Positions 48,040 to 57,665 are shown, counted from the stretch's first letter. The stretch: 64,000 nt of DNA from Companilactobacillus bobalius (GCF_009764355.1 NZ_LNUA01000077.1:362288-426287), one strand, 5' to 3'. Notes: generated by a model not told the origin, from the sequence alone. A program made the numbers and translations.

Positions 48040-48219
48040 TTATTTGTTCTTCAAAAATGCTTTGATGATAATATAAAAACCATAAATAGTAAATCCTAAC
48101 CAAATGGTAATGAAGAGCAAGAGATAAATAGTTTGACCGTTTTTGTTAATCAAATAGTAGAGTGTTAATAGAACTAAACTGATAATAATATAAAATATGG
48201 TATCTTTATTCTTTTTCAT
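48040..48219 (-). CDS. small two-TM membrane protein, 59 residues
   Basis: ATG 48219 to TAA 48040 on the minus strand. The translation begins MKKNKDTIFYIIISLVLL, with two membrane helices (about 8-22 and 31-52) and a short basic tail ending AFLKNK. It overlaps the 3' end of the XRE gene by 14 bp on the same strand, so it is translationally coupled to it. No family is recognised. Plausible as a small partner of the membrane-bound regulator. Confidence 0.75.
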   Translation of the reverse strand: MKKNKDTIFYIIISLVLLTLYYLINKNGQTIYLLLFITIWLGFTIYGFYIIIKAFLKNK

Positions 48220-48610
48220 ATTGTTTTGCCCTCTTAATCGCTCTTAATCTAACTAGCCAATGGATGATAGGGATAACTAATCCTAGAGGGGCCAATTTAA
48301 TACCAATTAATATTAAAATTATGGAGAACAAAATCTCTTCTTTTTTATTAAATGATTTAAAAAAGTTAGCATCTTTAATCACTTGTTGTTTTTCAAACTC
48401 ATTTTTTAAAGTAGGGTCTTCTTTTAGTAAATCATCTATAGAAATATCAAATATGGTACTTAATTCAAGAAGATTGTCCATGGATGGAAAGAATCGATCG
48501 GTTTCCCAATTGGAAATTGCTTGTCGACTTACGTGAAGTTGATTGGTGAGTTGAATTTGGGACAAATGGTGTTTTTCTCTATTTTCATGAATGGTAGTAC
48601 CTAAGCTCAT
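48206..48610 (-). CDS. XRE-family regulator with C-terminal membrane segment(s)
   Basis: 134 residues. N-terminal helix-turn-helix (IHENREKHHLSQIQLTNQLHVSRQAISNWETDR, about 7-40) and a hydrophobic C-terminus (about 92-122: EILFSIILILIGIKLAPLGLVIPIIHWLV). This looks like a membrane-attached Cro/CI-type regulator. ATG 48610 follows AGGAGGA. The following 59-residue membrane protein gene overlaps it; I see no known toxin in the pair. Confidence 0.9.
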   Translation of the reverse strand: MSLGTTIHENREKHHLSQIQLTNQLHVSRQAISNWETDRFFPSMDNLLELSTIFDISIDDLLKEDPTLKNEFEKQQVIKDANFFKSFNKKEEILFSIILILIGIKLAPLGLVIPIIHWLVRLRAIKRAKQYEKE

Positions 48611-48709
48611 AAAGTCCTCCTATAAATGATTTTGTATAAATAATTATAATTTAAAAATACTTATGTTAAAAGACAGTTGAACCTTACATCCGTTATAACG
48701 ATTGCAAAC

Positions 48710-48755
48710 AAAAAGGATTTGATAAACCAATTAGTGGTTTTATCAAATCCTTTTT
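48710..48755. terminator. pepQ terminator
   Basis: A long stem (AAAAAGGATTTGATAAACCA and its near-complement with one bulge), 5-nt loop, flanked by A and T runs. Confidence 0.85.
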
Positions 48756-48763
48756 ACTTTATA

Positions 48764-49864
48764 TTAGTCGATATATTTCAATTCTTTACTTGTATGTGTG
48801 AATGGTTCGCAACCATCTTCAGTAATATAAACACAGTCTTCAATTCTAACACCGGCAACATTTGGAATGTAAATTCCGGGTTCGATTGAGAAGCACATGC
48901 CTGGTTTTAGAACCATGTCATTGCCTTCCATGATTGATGGGAATTCATGTTCTGAAGTACCCATACCATGTCCTAGACGATGAATGAAGTATTCACCATA
49001 ACCGGCTTTAGTGATGATATCACGAGCAACTTTATCAAGTTCGGCAGCAGTAATACCAGGTTTAGCAGCATCCATAGCAGCGTATTGAGCTTCAAGGTCA
49101 ACTTTATAGATATCAAGTGACTTAGCGTCTGGTTTACCGAAGGCAACAGTACGTGAAGAATCACTGATATAACCGTTGTGAACTGTACCTAAATCAAAGA
49201 GAACTAGTTCGTCTTTTTCAATAGGATTCTTTTCAGGACCACCATGTGGATTAGCAGCGTTGGCACCAGCTTGAACGATAGTGTCAAAACTCATATGCAT
49301 GACACCTTTTCTCATCATTGCATATTCGATCTCAGCAACAACTTCTTGTTCAGTACGACCTTCTTTGATAGCATTGAAACCAACTTCAAAAGCATAGTCA
49401 GCTTCAGCACCAGCAGCTTTTAATTCATTGATCTCAGCGGCTGTTTTGATTAATTTAGCATTTTCCATGTAACGTGAAAGGTTAGTAGGGAATTGAGCAT
49501 CAGGAAATTGACTCTTAATGGCTTCTAGTTTTTGAACAGGTAAGTCATCTTTTTCAATACCCCATTTAGCAGGAGTTCCGGCCACGTCCTTGATATGACC
49601 AGCCATTAATTCAAATGGTTTCTCATGATCTAAGTAACCGAAGACATCTTTATCCCAGCCAGCATCTTTAGCTGCTTCAACTTCTAGTTGAGGGGCAAAT
49701 AGGAATGGGTCCTTGTCAGGGAAAACTAAAAGTGCGAGAATTCTTTCTACAGGATCACTGTAGAAACCAGTGAAGTAGTTGATATCGCTAGGGTTAGAGA
49801 TATAAGCAATATCTAAGTTGTTTTGTGCTAAATATTCTTGTAGATCTAATAATTGTTTCTTCAT
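48764..49864 (-). CDS. pepQ: Xaa-Pro dipeptidase PepQ
   Basis: 366 residues. N-terminal creatinase-like domain and C-terminal pita-bread fold with the dinuclear metal ligands: two Asp in LFDLGTVHNGYISDSSRTVAFG, His in HRLGHGMGTSEHEFP, and Glu in SIEPGIYI and VRIEDCVYI. It splits X-Pro dipeptides from casein-type peptides. Divergent from ccpA, a gene pair conserved in lactic acid bacteria. ATG 49864 follows AAAGGAG. Confidence 0.97.
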   Translation of the reverse strand: MKKQLLDLQEYLAQNNLDIAYISNPSDINYFTGFYSDPVERILALLVFPDKDPFLFAPQLEVEAAKDAGWDKDVFGYLDHEKPFELMAGHIKDVAGTPAKWGIEKDDLPVQKLEAIKSQFPDAQFPTNLSRYMENAKLIKTAAEINELKAAGAEADYAFEVGFNAIKEGRTEQEVVAEIEYAMMRKGVMHMSFDTIVQAGANAANPHGGPEKNPIEKDELVLFDLGTVHNGYISDSSRTVAFGKPDAKSLDIYKVDLEAQYAAMDAAKPGITAAELDKVARDIITKAGYGEYFIHRLGHGMGTSEHEFPSIMEGNDMVLKPGMCFSIEPGIYIPNVAGVRIEDCVYITEDGCEPFTHTSKELKYID

Positions 49865-49955
49865 GAAAATACTCCTTTACGTTCAGATTTAATAGTAGTA
49901 TATCACTGAAAATCATTTTCTTTTTGAAAAAATATGAAAACATATGCCAATAATG

Positions 49956-49994
49956 TAGAAACCGCTTGCAATTAGTGAAAATTTCTGATAAATT
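49956..49994 (+). promoter_or_regulatory. ccpA promoter with overlapping cre site
   Basis: TTGCAA (49966-49971), 17 bp, extended -10 TG-A-TAAATT (TAAATT 49989-49994). TAGAAACCGCTTGCA (49956-49970) matches the 15-base cre consensus WTGNAANCGNWNNCW except for one base and overlaps the -35. It suggests CcpA autoregulation, possibly with effects on divergent pepQ. Confidence 0.7.
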
Positions 49995-50036
49995 AAAGTT
50001 AATTAATGAAAATATTGTTTGAGAGAGTGAATATTG

Positions 50037-51038
50037 ATGGACAAAAAAGTAGTAACAATTTATGATGTAGCTGAAGCTGCTAATGTTTCAATGGCTACAA
50101 TTTCACGTGTAGTTAATGGGAACGCTAATGTAAAAGAAGAAACAAGAAAACGTGTTTTGGAAGTAATCGATCGTTTGAACTATCGTCCTAATGCGGTTGC
50201 TCGTGGTTTGGCAAGTAAGAAGAGTACAACTATTGGTGTTATTTTACCAGATATCACTAATTTATACTTTGCTTCATTGGCTAAAGGTATTGATGATGTT
50301 GCTTCAATGTACAAGTACAATATCATTTTGACAAGTTTACAAGAATCTGTTGGTGATGAAGAACAAATTTTGAATAACTTGCTTTCTAAACAAGTTGATG
50401 GACTTATTTACATGGGTAAGCAATTATCAAAGAAATTGAAGCGTATTCTTGCAAACTCAAAGACACCAATCGTTTTGGCTGGTTCAGTTGATAAGAATAA
50501 TGAAAGTGCCAGTGTAAATATTGATTTTACAGATGCTGTTGCTAGTGTTGTAAGTCAATTAACACAAAATGGTCACAAGAAGGTTGCCTTCGTGGGTGGT
50601 AGCCTTGAAAATCCTATTGATGGAAAATACAGATTAGATGGTTACAAAAAAGCTTTGAAAAAGGCACATCTTAACTTCTCATCTAACTTAGTATTTGAAG
50701 CTGAATATTCAGTTCGTGCTGGAGAAGCAATTTGGGATGCTATTCACAGTAGCGGTGCTACAGCTGCTTATGTTACAGATGACTTGTTGGCAGCTGGTAT
50801 TCTTAATTCAGCTGTTAAGGCTGGCGTTAAGGTTCCAGACGACTTCGAACTTGTTACAAGTAACGATACGGTGCTTTGTGAAGTAACACGTCCAAAGATG
50901 AGTTCTATCGAGGAACCATTGTATGATATTGGTGCGGTTGCTATGCGTTTGTTAACTAAGATGATGAATCAAGAACAAATTGATGAAAACACAGTTAAAT
51001 TACCATACAGCATTGTAAAACGTGGTTCAACAAAATAG
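50037..51038 (+). CDS. ccpA: catabolite control protein A
   Basis: 333 residues of the LacI/GalR family. The helix-turn-helix is TIYDVAEAANVSMATISRVVNGNANVKEETRKRV with the hinge LNYRPNAVARGLASKKS, then the periplasmic-binding-like core. It binds cre sites with Ser-phosphorylated HPr and controls carbon catabolite repression. ATG 50037 is preferred to the adjacent TTG 50034; GAGAGAGTGA lies upstream. Confidence 0.97.
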   Translation: MDKKVVTIYDVAEAANVSMATISRVVNGNANVKEETRKRVLEVIDRLNYRPNAVARGLASKKSTTIGVILPDITNLYFASLAKGIDDVASMYKYNIILTSLQESVGDEEQILNNLLSKQVDGLIYMGKQLSKKLKRILANSKTPIVLAGSVDKNNESASVNIDFTDAVASVVSQLTQNGHKKVAFVGGSLENPIDGKYRLDGYKKALKKAHLNFSSNLVFEAEYSVRAGEAIWDAIHSSGATAAYVTDDLLAAGILNSAVKAGVKVPDDFELVTSNDTVLCEVTRPKMSSIEEPLYDIGAVAMRLLTKMMNQEQIDENTVKLPYSIVKRGSTK

Positions 51039-51051
51039 TAAGATCATAAAT

Positions 51052-51096
51052 AAAAAGCCTTGAGAGTGAAGTTATTTTCATTCTCAGGGCTTTTTT
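51052..51096. terminator. convergent terminator after ccpA
   Basis: AAAAAGCC...GAGAGTGAA pairs with TTCATTCTC...GGGCTTTTTT, a long stem with a wobble and one mismatch. Confidence 0.87.
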
Positions 51097-51397
51097 ACTT
51101 GCTCTTGATTGATTTTCTTTGTTTATGTAATTCCCAAATAATAACAACGATATATCCGAAAGCAACTAATGAAAGTCCACCGGTAATAATTGAACTTAAT
51201 TCGTAAGGCATATCGAAGAATCCAGATAGGATGGAATAAAGGGTGTTAGCTAGTACGATCAATGCTAAAGTAAAAGATTTATCCCATATTTTGATGTTGT
51301 GTTTAATTTTGTAACCAATCACGATTAGGATAAACAAAATTAAAATGGCAGCAACTATATATAAAGTGTTTTGCAAGAATTCAGGACTAAAGTACAT
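51095..51397 (-). CDS. small membrane protein of unknown function
   Basis: 100 residues with three membrane segments (about 10-29, 37-60, 65-90) and a basic C-terminus. No family motif recognised. ATG 51397 is preceded by AAGGAGA. It is single, convergent with ccpA and separated from the PBP gene by that gene's terminator. Confidence 0.75.
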   Translation of the reverse strand: MYFSPEFLQNTLYIVAAILILFILIVIGYKIKHNIKIWDKSFTLALIVLANTLYSILSGFFDMPYELSSIITGGLSLVAFGYIVVIIWELHKQRKSIKSK

Positions 51398-51455
51398 ACT
51401 ATTCTCCTTAGATCTAAAGTAACGAAACTTATTCTATCATAGTTTTTCAATTGCA

Positions 51456-51489
51456 TAAAAAAAGCAGGCATCCGAAGATGTCTGCTTTT
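51456..51489. terminator. terminator of the PBP1A gene
   Basis: AAAAAGCAGGCATC pairs with GATGTCTGCTTTTT (one wobble), 4-nt loop, T-rich on the minus-strand exit. Confidence 0.87.
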
Positions 51490-51492
51490 TAA

Positions 51493-54252
51493 TTATTCAC
51501 CTGCTGGTGGAGTTGTTGAACCTGTGTCAGTACTGGCTGATGAAGAGTTACCAGTAGTTTCAGTACTTGATTGTTCATTAGAACTTGAACTAGTACTATT
51601 TGAAGATTCTTTTTCTTCACTTGAGCTACCAGAGCCGGATCCAGAACCAGAGCCTGAACCTGTTCCTGAGCCAGTACCAGTGTCGGAATTACTGTTAGAT
51701 ATGTTTGATCTAGCGGTTGATTCTGTTGTTGCTGAATTGGATGAAGAATTATTGTTAGTAATTACTTGTGATGAATCACTACTGTTTGAACTATTACTGA
51801 AACCAGAAGTACGACCGCTTCCGTTTTCTTGAGCTAATTCATTGGCAGACTTACTATCGTCACCAAGACGTTTTACAGTACCGTAACTGTTGCTACGTCC
51901 GAAGTAGTTATCCCAGAATAGTTTGTAATTCTTAGCCTTACCACCAATAGCAAAGTTATTGTAAGACATATCACGAGGACTACCTTTGTAATAAAGCGAG
52001 GTAGTTGTATGTTGATCAACCTTAGAAGTGACACCATTGTAACCAATTGTACCAACGTTAGTACCTGTTTCTTTGTCGACCTTGTAAGATTGAACACCAC
52101 TTGGTCTAGTAAAGGCGGTATGAACGTTAAGAACACTTTGATCCTGTTTGTAAACGGCATTTGCCATCTTCGCCCAGAGTTCTTGGTTAAGGTCAGTCGA
52201 ATTACTTGATAGATTGTAATTGTTACCGTAGAAATTATCGTAACCAATCCAAGAAGCTAAAGTCATACCATCGGTACTACCAATGAACCAGTTGTCACGA
52301 TAGTCATTTGATGTACCAGTTTTACCAAAGAGATTCTTGGTACTGAAGTTAGCTTCATATGAAAGAGCAGAAGCAGTACCTTTAGTTACAACACCGTGAA
52401 GCATGTTCTTGATGATGTATGAAGTTTGTTTACTGAAGACACGAGTACGAGAATCTTTATGTTTATAAATATCGGTACCAGATGGGTCAGTAACTTCAGA
52501 GACAACATAAGGATCAACGTGGACACCCTTATTAGCAAAAGTAGAGAAAGCACTGGCTTGTTGAAGTACAGTCACACCAGATGCAGTACCACCTAAGGTA
52601 ATACCTAATTGTTGATATTCTTTATCAGAAAGATGAATTCCCATCTTAGACATATACTTTTCAGAATCAACGCCGTGTTGTCTGATGTAGTTATAGAGGT
52701 TAACTGAAGGAATATTGTATGATTCTTCCAAAGTTTCACGAGCAGAGATGAAACGATTTTGAATTGTTTCACCGTAATCAGTTGGTGAGTACTTCTTGAA
52801 GCTAGTCTTGAAGTCGGCCAACATTGATTGTGAACCAATTAATCCATTTTCGATCGCTGGAGCAAAAGTAATCAACGGTTTAATAGATGAACCAGGTGAT
52901 CGTTTAGTATCGAAGGCATGGTTATTTTGTGATTTCTTGAAGTTAACACCACCAACGAAGGCTAAAACTTGACCAGTCTTGTTATCTAATAAGACGGAAC
53001 CATTTTGAACTGGTTCGGAAACTTTAATACTCTTACCAGTATTAGGATCAGTTGCGTTGTCAGTATGAGTTGTTCCCAAGTTATCTTTATATTCTTGAGC
53101 TTGCTTGTTTAAAGCAACGTATAAACTCTTATTGATTGTACTGTGAATCTTGTAATTCTTGTTATGTAATTCTGTATCTGCTTGAGTCCAATATCTTTCA
53201 TAAAGATTCTTGTCTTTGATCAAGTCTTTGTACTTAATACCATCATTCTTGGCTAGACGTTTAATTAAAATCGTTCTGGCTTGAGAAGTTAGGGTATTGT
53301 ACAAGTAACCATACTTGATACTTTGACTGTCAGCTTTTTCTGGCTCTTGGAAATCATTCTTCAAATCAAATTTCTTAGCTTGATTGTATTGAGATTCAGA
53401 AATTTGATTATCACGATACATACGATATAAAACGATGTTTTTACGTTTTAAACCAAGACTTATATTATCTTTGATTCTTCCACGCTCGTCATATGGCGTA
53501 TAGATAGAAGGACTTTGAGGCAATCCGGCGATGAAAGCTGATTCTGCTAGATTCAAATCTTTAGCATCCTTGCCAAAGAGACCCTGAGCGGCAGCTTGCA
53601 CACCTTGAATGTTTTGTCCCTTATTATTACGACCAAAAGTAGCGGCGTTTAAGTAATCTGCTAGGATTTCATCCTTAGAGAAATACTTGTCGACACGCAT
53701 GGCCAAGAAAATTTCAACGGCTTTACGCTTCCAAGTTGTTTCCGATGATAACATTTGCATTTTAACTGTTTGTTGGGTCAAAGTAGATCCACCAGTTTGT
53801 GCACCGATACCAGTAATATCAGAAATAATAGCTCTAAAGATAGACTTAGGAACGACACCCTTATGACGATAGAAGTCACTATCTTCAGTTGAGACGATAG
53901 CTTTCTTCAAATAAGGTGACATTTCATTGATTGAAATCTTAGTACCCTCAAGGTCCTTTTGAAGACTCTCAATTTTTTGACCATCGGCAAAGTATAGAGT
54001 GGCTGAATTGTTTACATCTTGAAGTTCGGTTCTCATCTCGGTTTTGGTAGGAACACTAACTTGATTCGTTAATGCTGAAACATATCCCATTCCGAGACCT
54101 ACAGCTAAACTTAAAATAATAAATAGACCAGCGATAGAGTAGAGAACAATTCTTCTAATGATCTCTATTGTAAGATTAGCTTTGTTAGCAAAATCGGACC
54201 AGCTCTTAATACTTTTGAACCAATTGACAATGCTATTCCATAAATTTTTCAC
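51493..54252 (-). CDS. class A penicillin-binding protein 1A
   Basis: 919 residues. Cytoplasmic start, one membrane segment (about 36-58), a GT51 glycosyltransferase domain (STEDSDFYRHKG with catalytic Glu; GGSTLTQQ) and a transpeptidase with SPGSSIKP (nucleophile Ser), SYNIPSVN and KTGTSNDYRDNW. The last 100 or so residues are Ser/Gly/Asn-rich with GSGSGSGS runs, a low-complexity tail outside the cell. It polymerises and cross-links peptidoglycan. GTG 54252, about 10 bp after AAGGGAGC. Confidence 0.97.
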   Translation of the reverse strand: MKNLWNSIVNWFKSIKSWSDFANKANLTIEIIRRIVLYSIAGLFIILSLAVGLGMGYVSALTNQVSVPTKTEMRTELQDVNNSATLYFADGQKIESLQKDLEGTKISINEMSPYLKKAIVSTEDSDFYRHKGVVPKSIFRAIISDITGIGAQTGGSTLTQQTVKMQMLSSETTWKRKAVEIFLAMRVDKYFSKDEILADYLNAATFGRNNKGQNIQGVQAAAQGLFGKDAKDLNLAESAFIAGLPQSPSIYTPYDERGRIKDNISLGLKRKNIVLYRMYRDNQISESQYNQAKKFDLKNDFQEPEKADSQSIKYGYLYNTLTSQARTILIKRLAKNDGIKYKDLIKDKNLYERYWTQADTELHNKNYKIHSTINKSLYVALNKQAQEYKDNLGTTHTDNATDPNTGKSIKVSEPVQNGSVLLDNKTGQVLAFVGGVNFKKSQNNHAFDTKRSPGSSIKPLITFAPAIENGLIGSQSMLADFKTSFKKYSPTDYGETIQNRFISARETLEESYNIPSVNLYNYIRQHGVDSEKYMSKMGIHLSDKEYQQLGITLGGTASGVTVLQQASAFSTFANKGVHVDPYVVSEVTDPSGTDIYKHKDSRTRVFSKQTSYIIKNMLHGVVTKGTASALSYEANFSTKNLFGKTGTSNDYRDNWFIGSTDGMTLASWIGYDNFYGNNYNLSSNSTDLNQELWAKMANAVYKQDQSVLNVHTAFTRPSGVQSYKVDKETGTNVGTIGYNGVTSKVDQHTTTSLYYKGSPRDMSYNNFAIGGKAKNYKLFWDNYFGRSNSYGTVKRLGDDSKSANELAQENGSGRTSGFSNSSNSSDSSQVITNNNSSSNSATTESTARSNISNSNSDTGTGSGTGSGSGSGSGSGSSSEEKESSNSTSSSSNEQSSTETTGNSSSASTDTGSTTPPAGE

Positions 54253-54326
54253 TTTTAAATAAGCTCCCTTAAAAAGTTACATACCGTAATTATATAATAA
54301 AATTGATTTAGAAGTGTAAAAACAAA

Positions 54327-54362
54327 AAAAGTTCCATAGAAAAGAATTTCTACGGAACTTTT
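54327..54362. terminator. pepV terminator
   Basis: AAAAGTTCC-A-TAGAAA pairs with TTTCTA-C-GGAACTTTT around one mismatch, with an AGAA loop. Confidence 0.83.
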
Positions 54363-54368
54363 ATTAAG

Positions 54369-55766
54369 TTACTTAATCAAGCGGTAGATAGCGTCTGCAT
54401 AGATTGCAGTTGCCTTTAATAATTTATCAATATTAATATATTCATTAGGTTGATGCATAACGTTTTCGTCACCAGGGAACATTGCACCAAAGGCAATTCC
54501 ATGTTTCAGAATTCGACCATAAGTACCACCACCAACAGTGAATGGTTCAGTTTGGTCATCAGTATGATCACGATAAGCACCAACTAAATCTTGAACTAAA
54601 GGATCATCTGCGTCAATAAAGTGAGGCAATTGGTTGTGTCCTTCAATTACGGCTGTAACATTTTCTGGTAAGTGTTGATTGATCTTTTCAGTTAATGTAT
54701 CACCGTTGTCACCCTTTGGATAACGAATGTTCAATAAAATGTTAGCTTGGTCTTGATCGTATTCATAGATGTTAGGTGAGAGTGTTAATTCACCCATAAC
54801 GTCATCTTTGTTAGCAATTCCCAAATGTTCGCCTGCAAAGTCGAGATGTAAATCATTAGCAATGAATGAGAAGTATACTTTTTCACTATCATTTAAATTC
54901 AAAGTAGTTAAGAATTTAGCTAAGTAAGTGGCAGCATTAATACCATTGAATGGTTCCATGGCATGTGCACCCTTACCGATAATTTGTACTTTGATAGTAT
55001 CGTTTTCAGTAGTTGTATTACCTTTGACTTCACTATTTTCAGCTAAGAAATTATTTAAACTATCTTTTAGCTCTTCAGCCTTGATAGAATTCAAATCTAA
55101 TTCAGCTTCAGCATTTTGTGGGACCATATTAGGTCTAATACCAGCATTGAAGCTCTTAACTAAACCAATTTCTGGAGTAGGGAAGTTAACTCTAAATGAG
55201 ACAATACCTTTTTCACCATTGATAGCTGGGAATTCAGCATCAGGAGAAAAGCCTGTTTCAGGAAGAGTTTCTTTTTCCATATAATGGTTGATACCAACCC
55301 ATTCACTCTCTTCATCGGTACCTAAAATTAATTGAGCTTTCTTAGAAGTTGGTAGCTTCAATTCTTTAATGATCTTCATAGCATAGTAGGAAGCCAAACT
55401 AGGTCCTTTATCGTCACTAGCACCACGAGCGTAAAAGTTTCCGTCTTTAATAACTGGATCAAATGGATCTGTGTTCCAACCTGGTCCCTCAGGAACAACG
55501 TCGACGTGTCCCAAAATAGCAATAGCTTCCTCACCATCACCAAATTCAATTCTTCCAGCTAAGTTATCAACGTTTTTAGTTTCGAAACCATCACGGTCTG
55601 CAAAATGTAAAAATGTTTGAAGGGCTTTGGCTGGTCCAGGTCCTAATGGAAAATCACTAGTTTTATGTTCGATATCTCTTGAACTGTCAATACTTACTAA
55701 TTCAGAAAGATCGTTGATTAATTCATCTGAACGATGTGAAACTTCTTTTTCCCAATCTATAGACAT
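54369..55766 (-). CDS. pepV: dipeptidase PepV (M20 family)
   Basis: 465 residues. Zinc ligands in ILGHVDVVPEG, the bridging Asp in ASDDKGP, and the catalytic Glu in TDEESEW, plus a C-terminal HQPNEYINI, are the M20 PepV pattern. It is a broad dipeptidase (carnosinase-like) central to peptide use in lactobacilli. ATG 55766 follows GGAGGT. Same strand as the GDPD gene upstream and PBP1A downstream, each with its own terminator or gap. Confidence 0.96.
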   Translation of the reverse strand: MSIDWEKEVSHRSDELINDLSELVSIDSSRDIEHKTSDFPLGPGPAKALQTFLHFADRDGFETKNVDNLAGRIEFGDGEEAIAILGHVDVVPEGPGWNTDPFDPVIKDGNFYARGASDDKGPSLASYYAMKIIKELKLPTSKKAQLILGTDEESEWVGINHYMEKETLPETGFSPDAEFPAINGEKGIVSFRVNFPTPEIGLVKSFNAGIRPNMVPQNAEAELDLNSIKAEELKDSLNNFLAENSEVKGNTTTENDTIKVQIIGKGAHAMEPFNGINAATYLAKFLTTLNLNDSEKVYFSFIANDLHLDFAGEHLGIANKDDVMGELTLSPNIYEYDQDQANILLNIRYPKGDNGDTLTEKINQHLPENVTAVIEGHNQLPHFIDADDPLVQDLVGAYRDHTDDQTEPFTVGGGTYGRILKHGIAFGAMFPGDENVMHQPNEYINIDKLLKATAIYADAIYRLIK

Positions 55767-55832
55767 GTATCTTTGACCTCCACATGAAGTTTTATATATT
55801 TTACCAAAGGTTTGGATTAATGGCTAATTTAC

Positions 55833-57263
55833 CTAAATTTTCTTTATGGAATCGTTGTCATTATTTAACGAGAAATCAATAAATAAATTATTGAAATCAG
55901 TTAGTAAATCAGCATTCTTAACTGTTTGATCGGTTGATGGTTTAACCAGAGAAATATTTTCTAGCAAGTCGATATTTTTCAACCTTTGTCCTTGAGGTAA
56001 GTCATAGTAGCTTTGTTCACTATCGTTACCTAAGTAATTGTCAGGATTCAATTGAATTAAAACATTTTTAGCATTAATCCAACCATTTTTCAATTTTAAC
56101 CAAGTTTGTGAGCCAATACGTTGAATAGTGATGATCTTTTCAGGTTTGTTGGCTTCGATACGATTAGCAACAGGACTCTGATCGTCTGGTTCGCTGTAAA
56201 GAAAGTTATTGGGTTGTTGATGACGATAAATGACTTTGGCACCGAAATATTGACGTAAATCTTTTAAAACATATTCAGAGTTAAAGCCAGTGGCATTAGC
56301 AAATTCATTTTCACCTATTTGGACGTATTTTTGACCATTAGACTTAATGATATTAGTAATGTGATAACCACCTAATGGCTCAACCACTTTCTTAGTTTTG
56401 ATCAAACGATAAGGATTTTCGTAAACAGGTTCTTCCTTGGAGCTCATGTAGTAAACGTTTTGATTGATAACCTGACTCTTAGACTTATCTTTTAATTCCC
56501 GATATTCGTTACCAGTAGCAGGATAATTAGTAACGACACCGTCAATAGGCATATTGATCAGAGTATTCCATTTTTTAGGACTCTCGTTCATTTCATCCCA
56601 AACGTAAACACTTTTGCCCATGTAGTGCATAGTGTTGATTATTTCAGGTGTAACGATAGTAGAAGATAGATTAACACCGGTGACATACTGTAAAATATCA
56701 AAGTTGACACGTTTGATTGTTCCGGCAATAAAGATACGAGGGATGTTCGGCATTAATTGAGCTTCGTTTTCCAAACTCTTGGTAGAGAAGGAATGGAACA
56801 TAACGCGATTTTGCATACCATATTGATCGATAACCTGTTTGAGCAAGGCTTCCATATTTTGTGGATTACCTTTTTTAGTCTTTTTTGTTTCAATCAGAAA
56901 TTTGGCCTTAGGGTTATTCTTGTAGTGTTCGAAGACTTGGTTCAAACTATGAATTGATTCGCCGTTTTTTTGTTTTAGTGAAGCCAGATCTGAAAAATTG
57001 TGTTGCGATACAATAGCAGAAGTTCCAGTAACACGTTCTAGGTCACGATCATGCGAAACGACTAGGACATTGTCTTTAGAAACATGAATGTCTAACTCAA
57101 CGTAATCGGCGCCTTCCGCAAAAGCTTTATCAAAACTTTCAAAAGTTTCTTCGGGGGCGTTGATTGGATCACCACGGTGACCGATAACAGTAAATCCACT
57201 GGCAAAGAAGAAAAGCAGTAGTGCCAATGATATTTTGAAAAGATTGAGACTTTTTGAAATCAT
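55833..57263 (-). CDS. exported glycerophosphodiester phosphodiesterase with C-terminal wall-type domain
   Basis: 476 residues. An N-terminal hydrophobic segment (about 8-25, ISLALLLFFFASGF) is followed by the GDPD domain (about 26-255) with HRGDPINAPEETFESF, ELDIHVSKDNVLVVSHDRDLERVTG and FLIETK. The last 220 residues hold SH3/SLAP-like beta repeats (about 275-345 and 350-410) that probably bind the wall. It would hydrolyse glycerophosphodiesters or teichoic-acid units outside the cell. ATG 57263 follows GGGAG. Confidence 0.9.
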   Translation of the reverse strand: MISKSLNLFKISLALLLFFFASGFTVIGHRGDPINAPEETFESFDKAFAEGADYVELDIHVSKDNVLVVSHDRDLERVTGTSAIVSQHNFSDLASLKQKNGESIHSLNQVFEHYKNNPKAKFLIETKKTKKGNPQNMEALLKQVIDQYGMQNRVMFHSFSTKSLENEAQLMPNIPRIFIAGTIKRVNFDILQYVTGVNLSSTIVTPEIINTMHYMGKSVYVWDEMNESPKKWNTLINMPIDGVVTNYPATGNEYRELKDKSKSQVINQNVYYMSSKEEPVYENPYRLIKTKKVVEPLGGYHITNIIKSNGQKYVQIGENEFANATGFNSEYVLKDLRQYFGAKVIYRHQQPNNFLYSEPDDQSPVANRIEANKPEKIITIQRIGSQTWLKLKNGWINAKNVLIQLNPDNYLGNDSEQSYYDLPQGQRLKNIDLLENISLVKPSTDQTVKNADLLTDFNNLFIDFSLNNDNDSIKKI

Positions 57264-57329
57264 AATTAACTCCCTAACTTTTTAGATATTATATACTAAA
57301 ATAAGTAGTGAAATGTGAGGTAGTAACAA

Positions 57330-57665
57330 ATGGATAATGAAAAGCAAACACTCGATATTATTGAACAAATAACTCGTAATGATGGGACCAAGTATTATGA
57401 GCTCGCTAATATCGTCATGAATGGTCGTGCTGAAAAAGCCGCTGAATTAGGAATGATCAAAGAAGTTAGAATCTTAAAACTTAATATCCCACACTCATCA
57501 GCCGTACAAGTCTATGAAGACTATGTTAACGAAAATTATACAGTTCCACCGATGGATTTGACAGAATGGGTTGAATACAAGAAACCAGAAGGCAAGATTC
57601 AAGATGCCTTCAATGAAATCCTTAAAGCAAATAAAATAATTTCAAAGGATGATAACGCTGAATAA
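57330..57665 (+). CDS. conserved-looking protein of unknown function
   Basis: 111 residues, acidic, soluble, mostly helical by composition, with MDLTEWVEYKKPEGKIQDAFNEIL near the C-terminus. I do not recognise a family. Its stop codon shares an A with the start of the next phosphoesterase gene (TAATG), so the two are translationally coupled and probably cooperate. GAGGT precedes ATG 57330. Confidence 0.8.
   Translation: MDNEKQTLDIIEQITRNDGTKYYELANIVMNGRAEKAAELGMIKEVRILKLNIPHSSAVQVYEDYVNENYTVPPMDLTEWVEYKKPEGKIQDAFNEILKANKIISKDDNAE

Noticed and set aside
51524..51832. 102-codon plus-strand ORF rich in Pro-Glu repeats
   Set aside because: It is the antisense of the Ser/Gly-rich tail of PBP1A; the regular repeat is a mirror of that tail.
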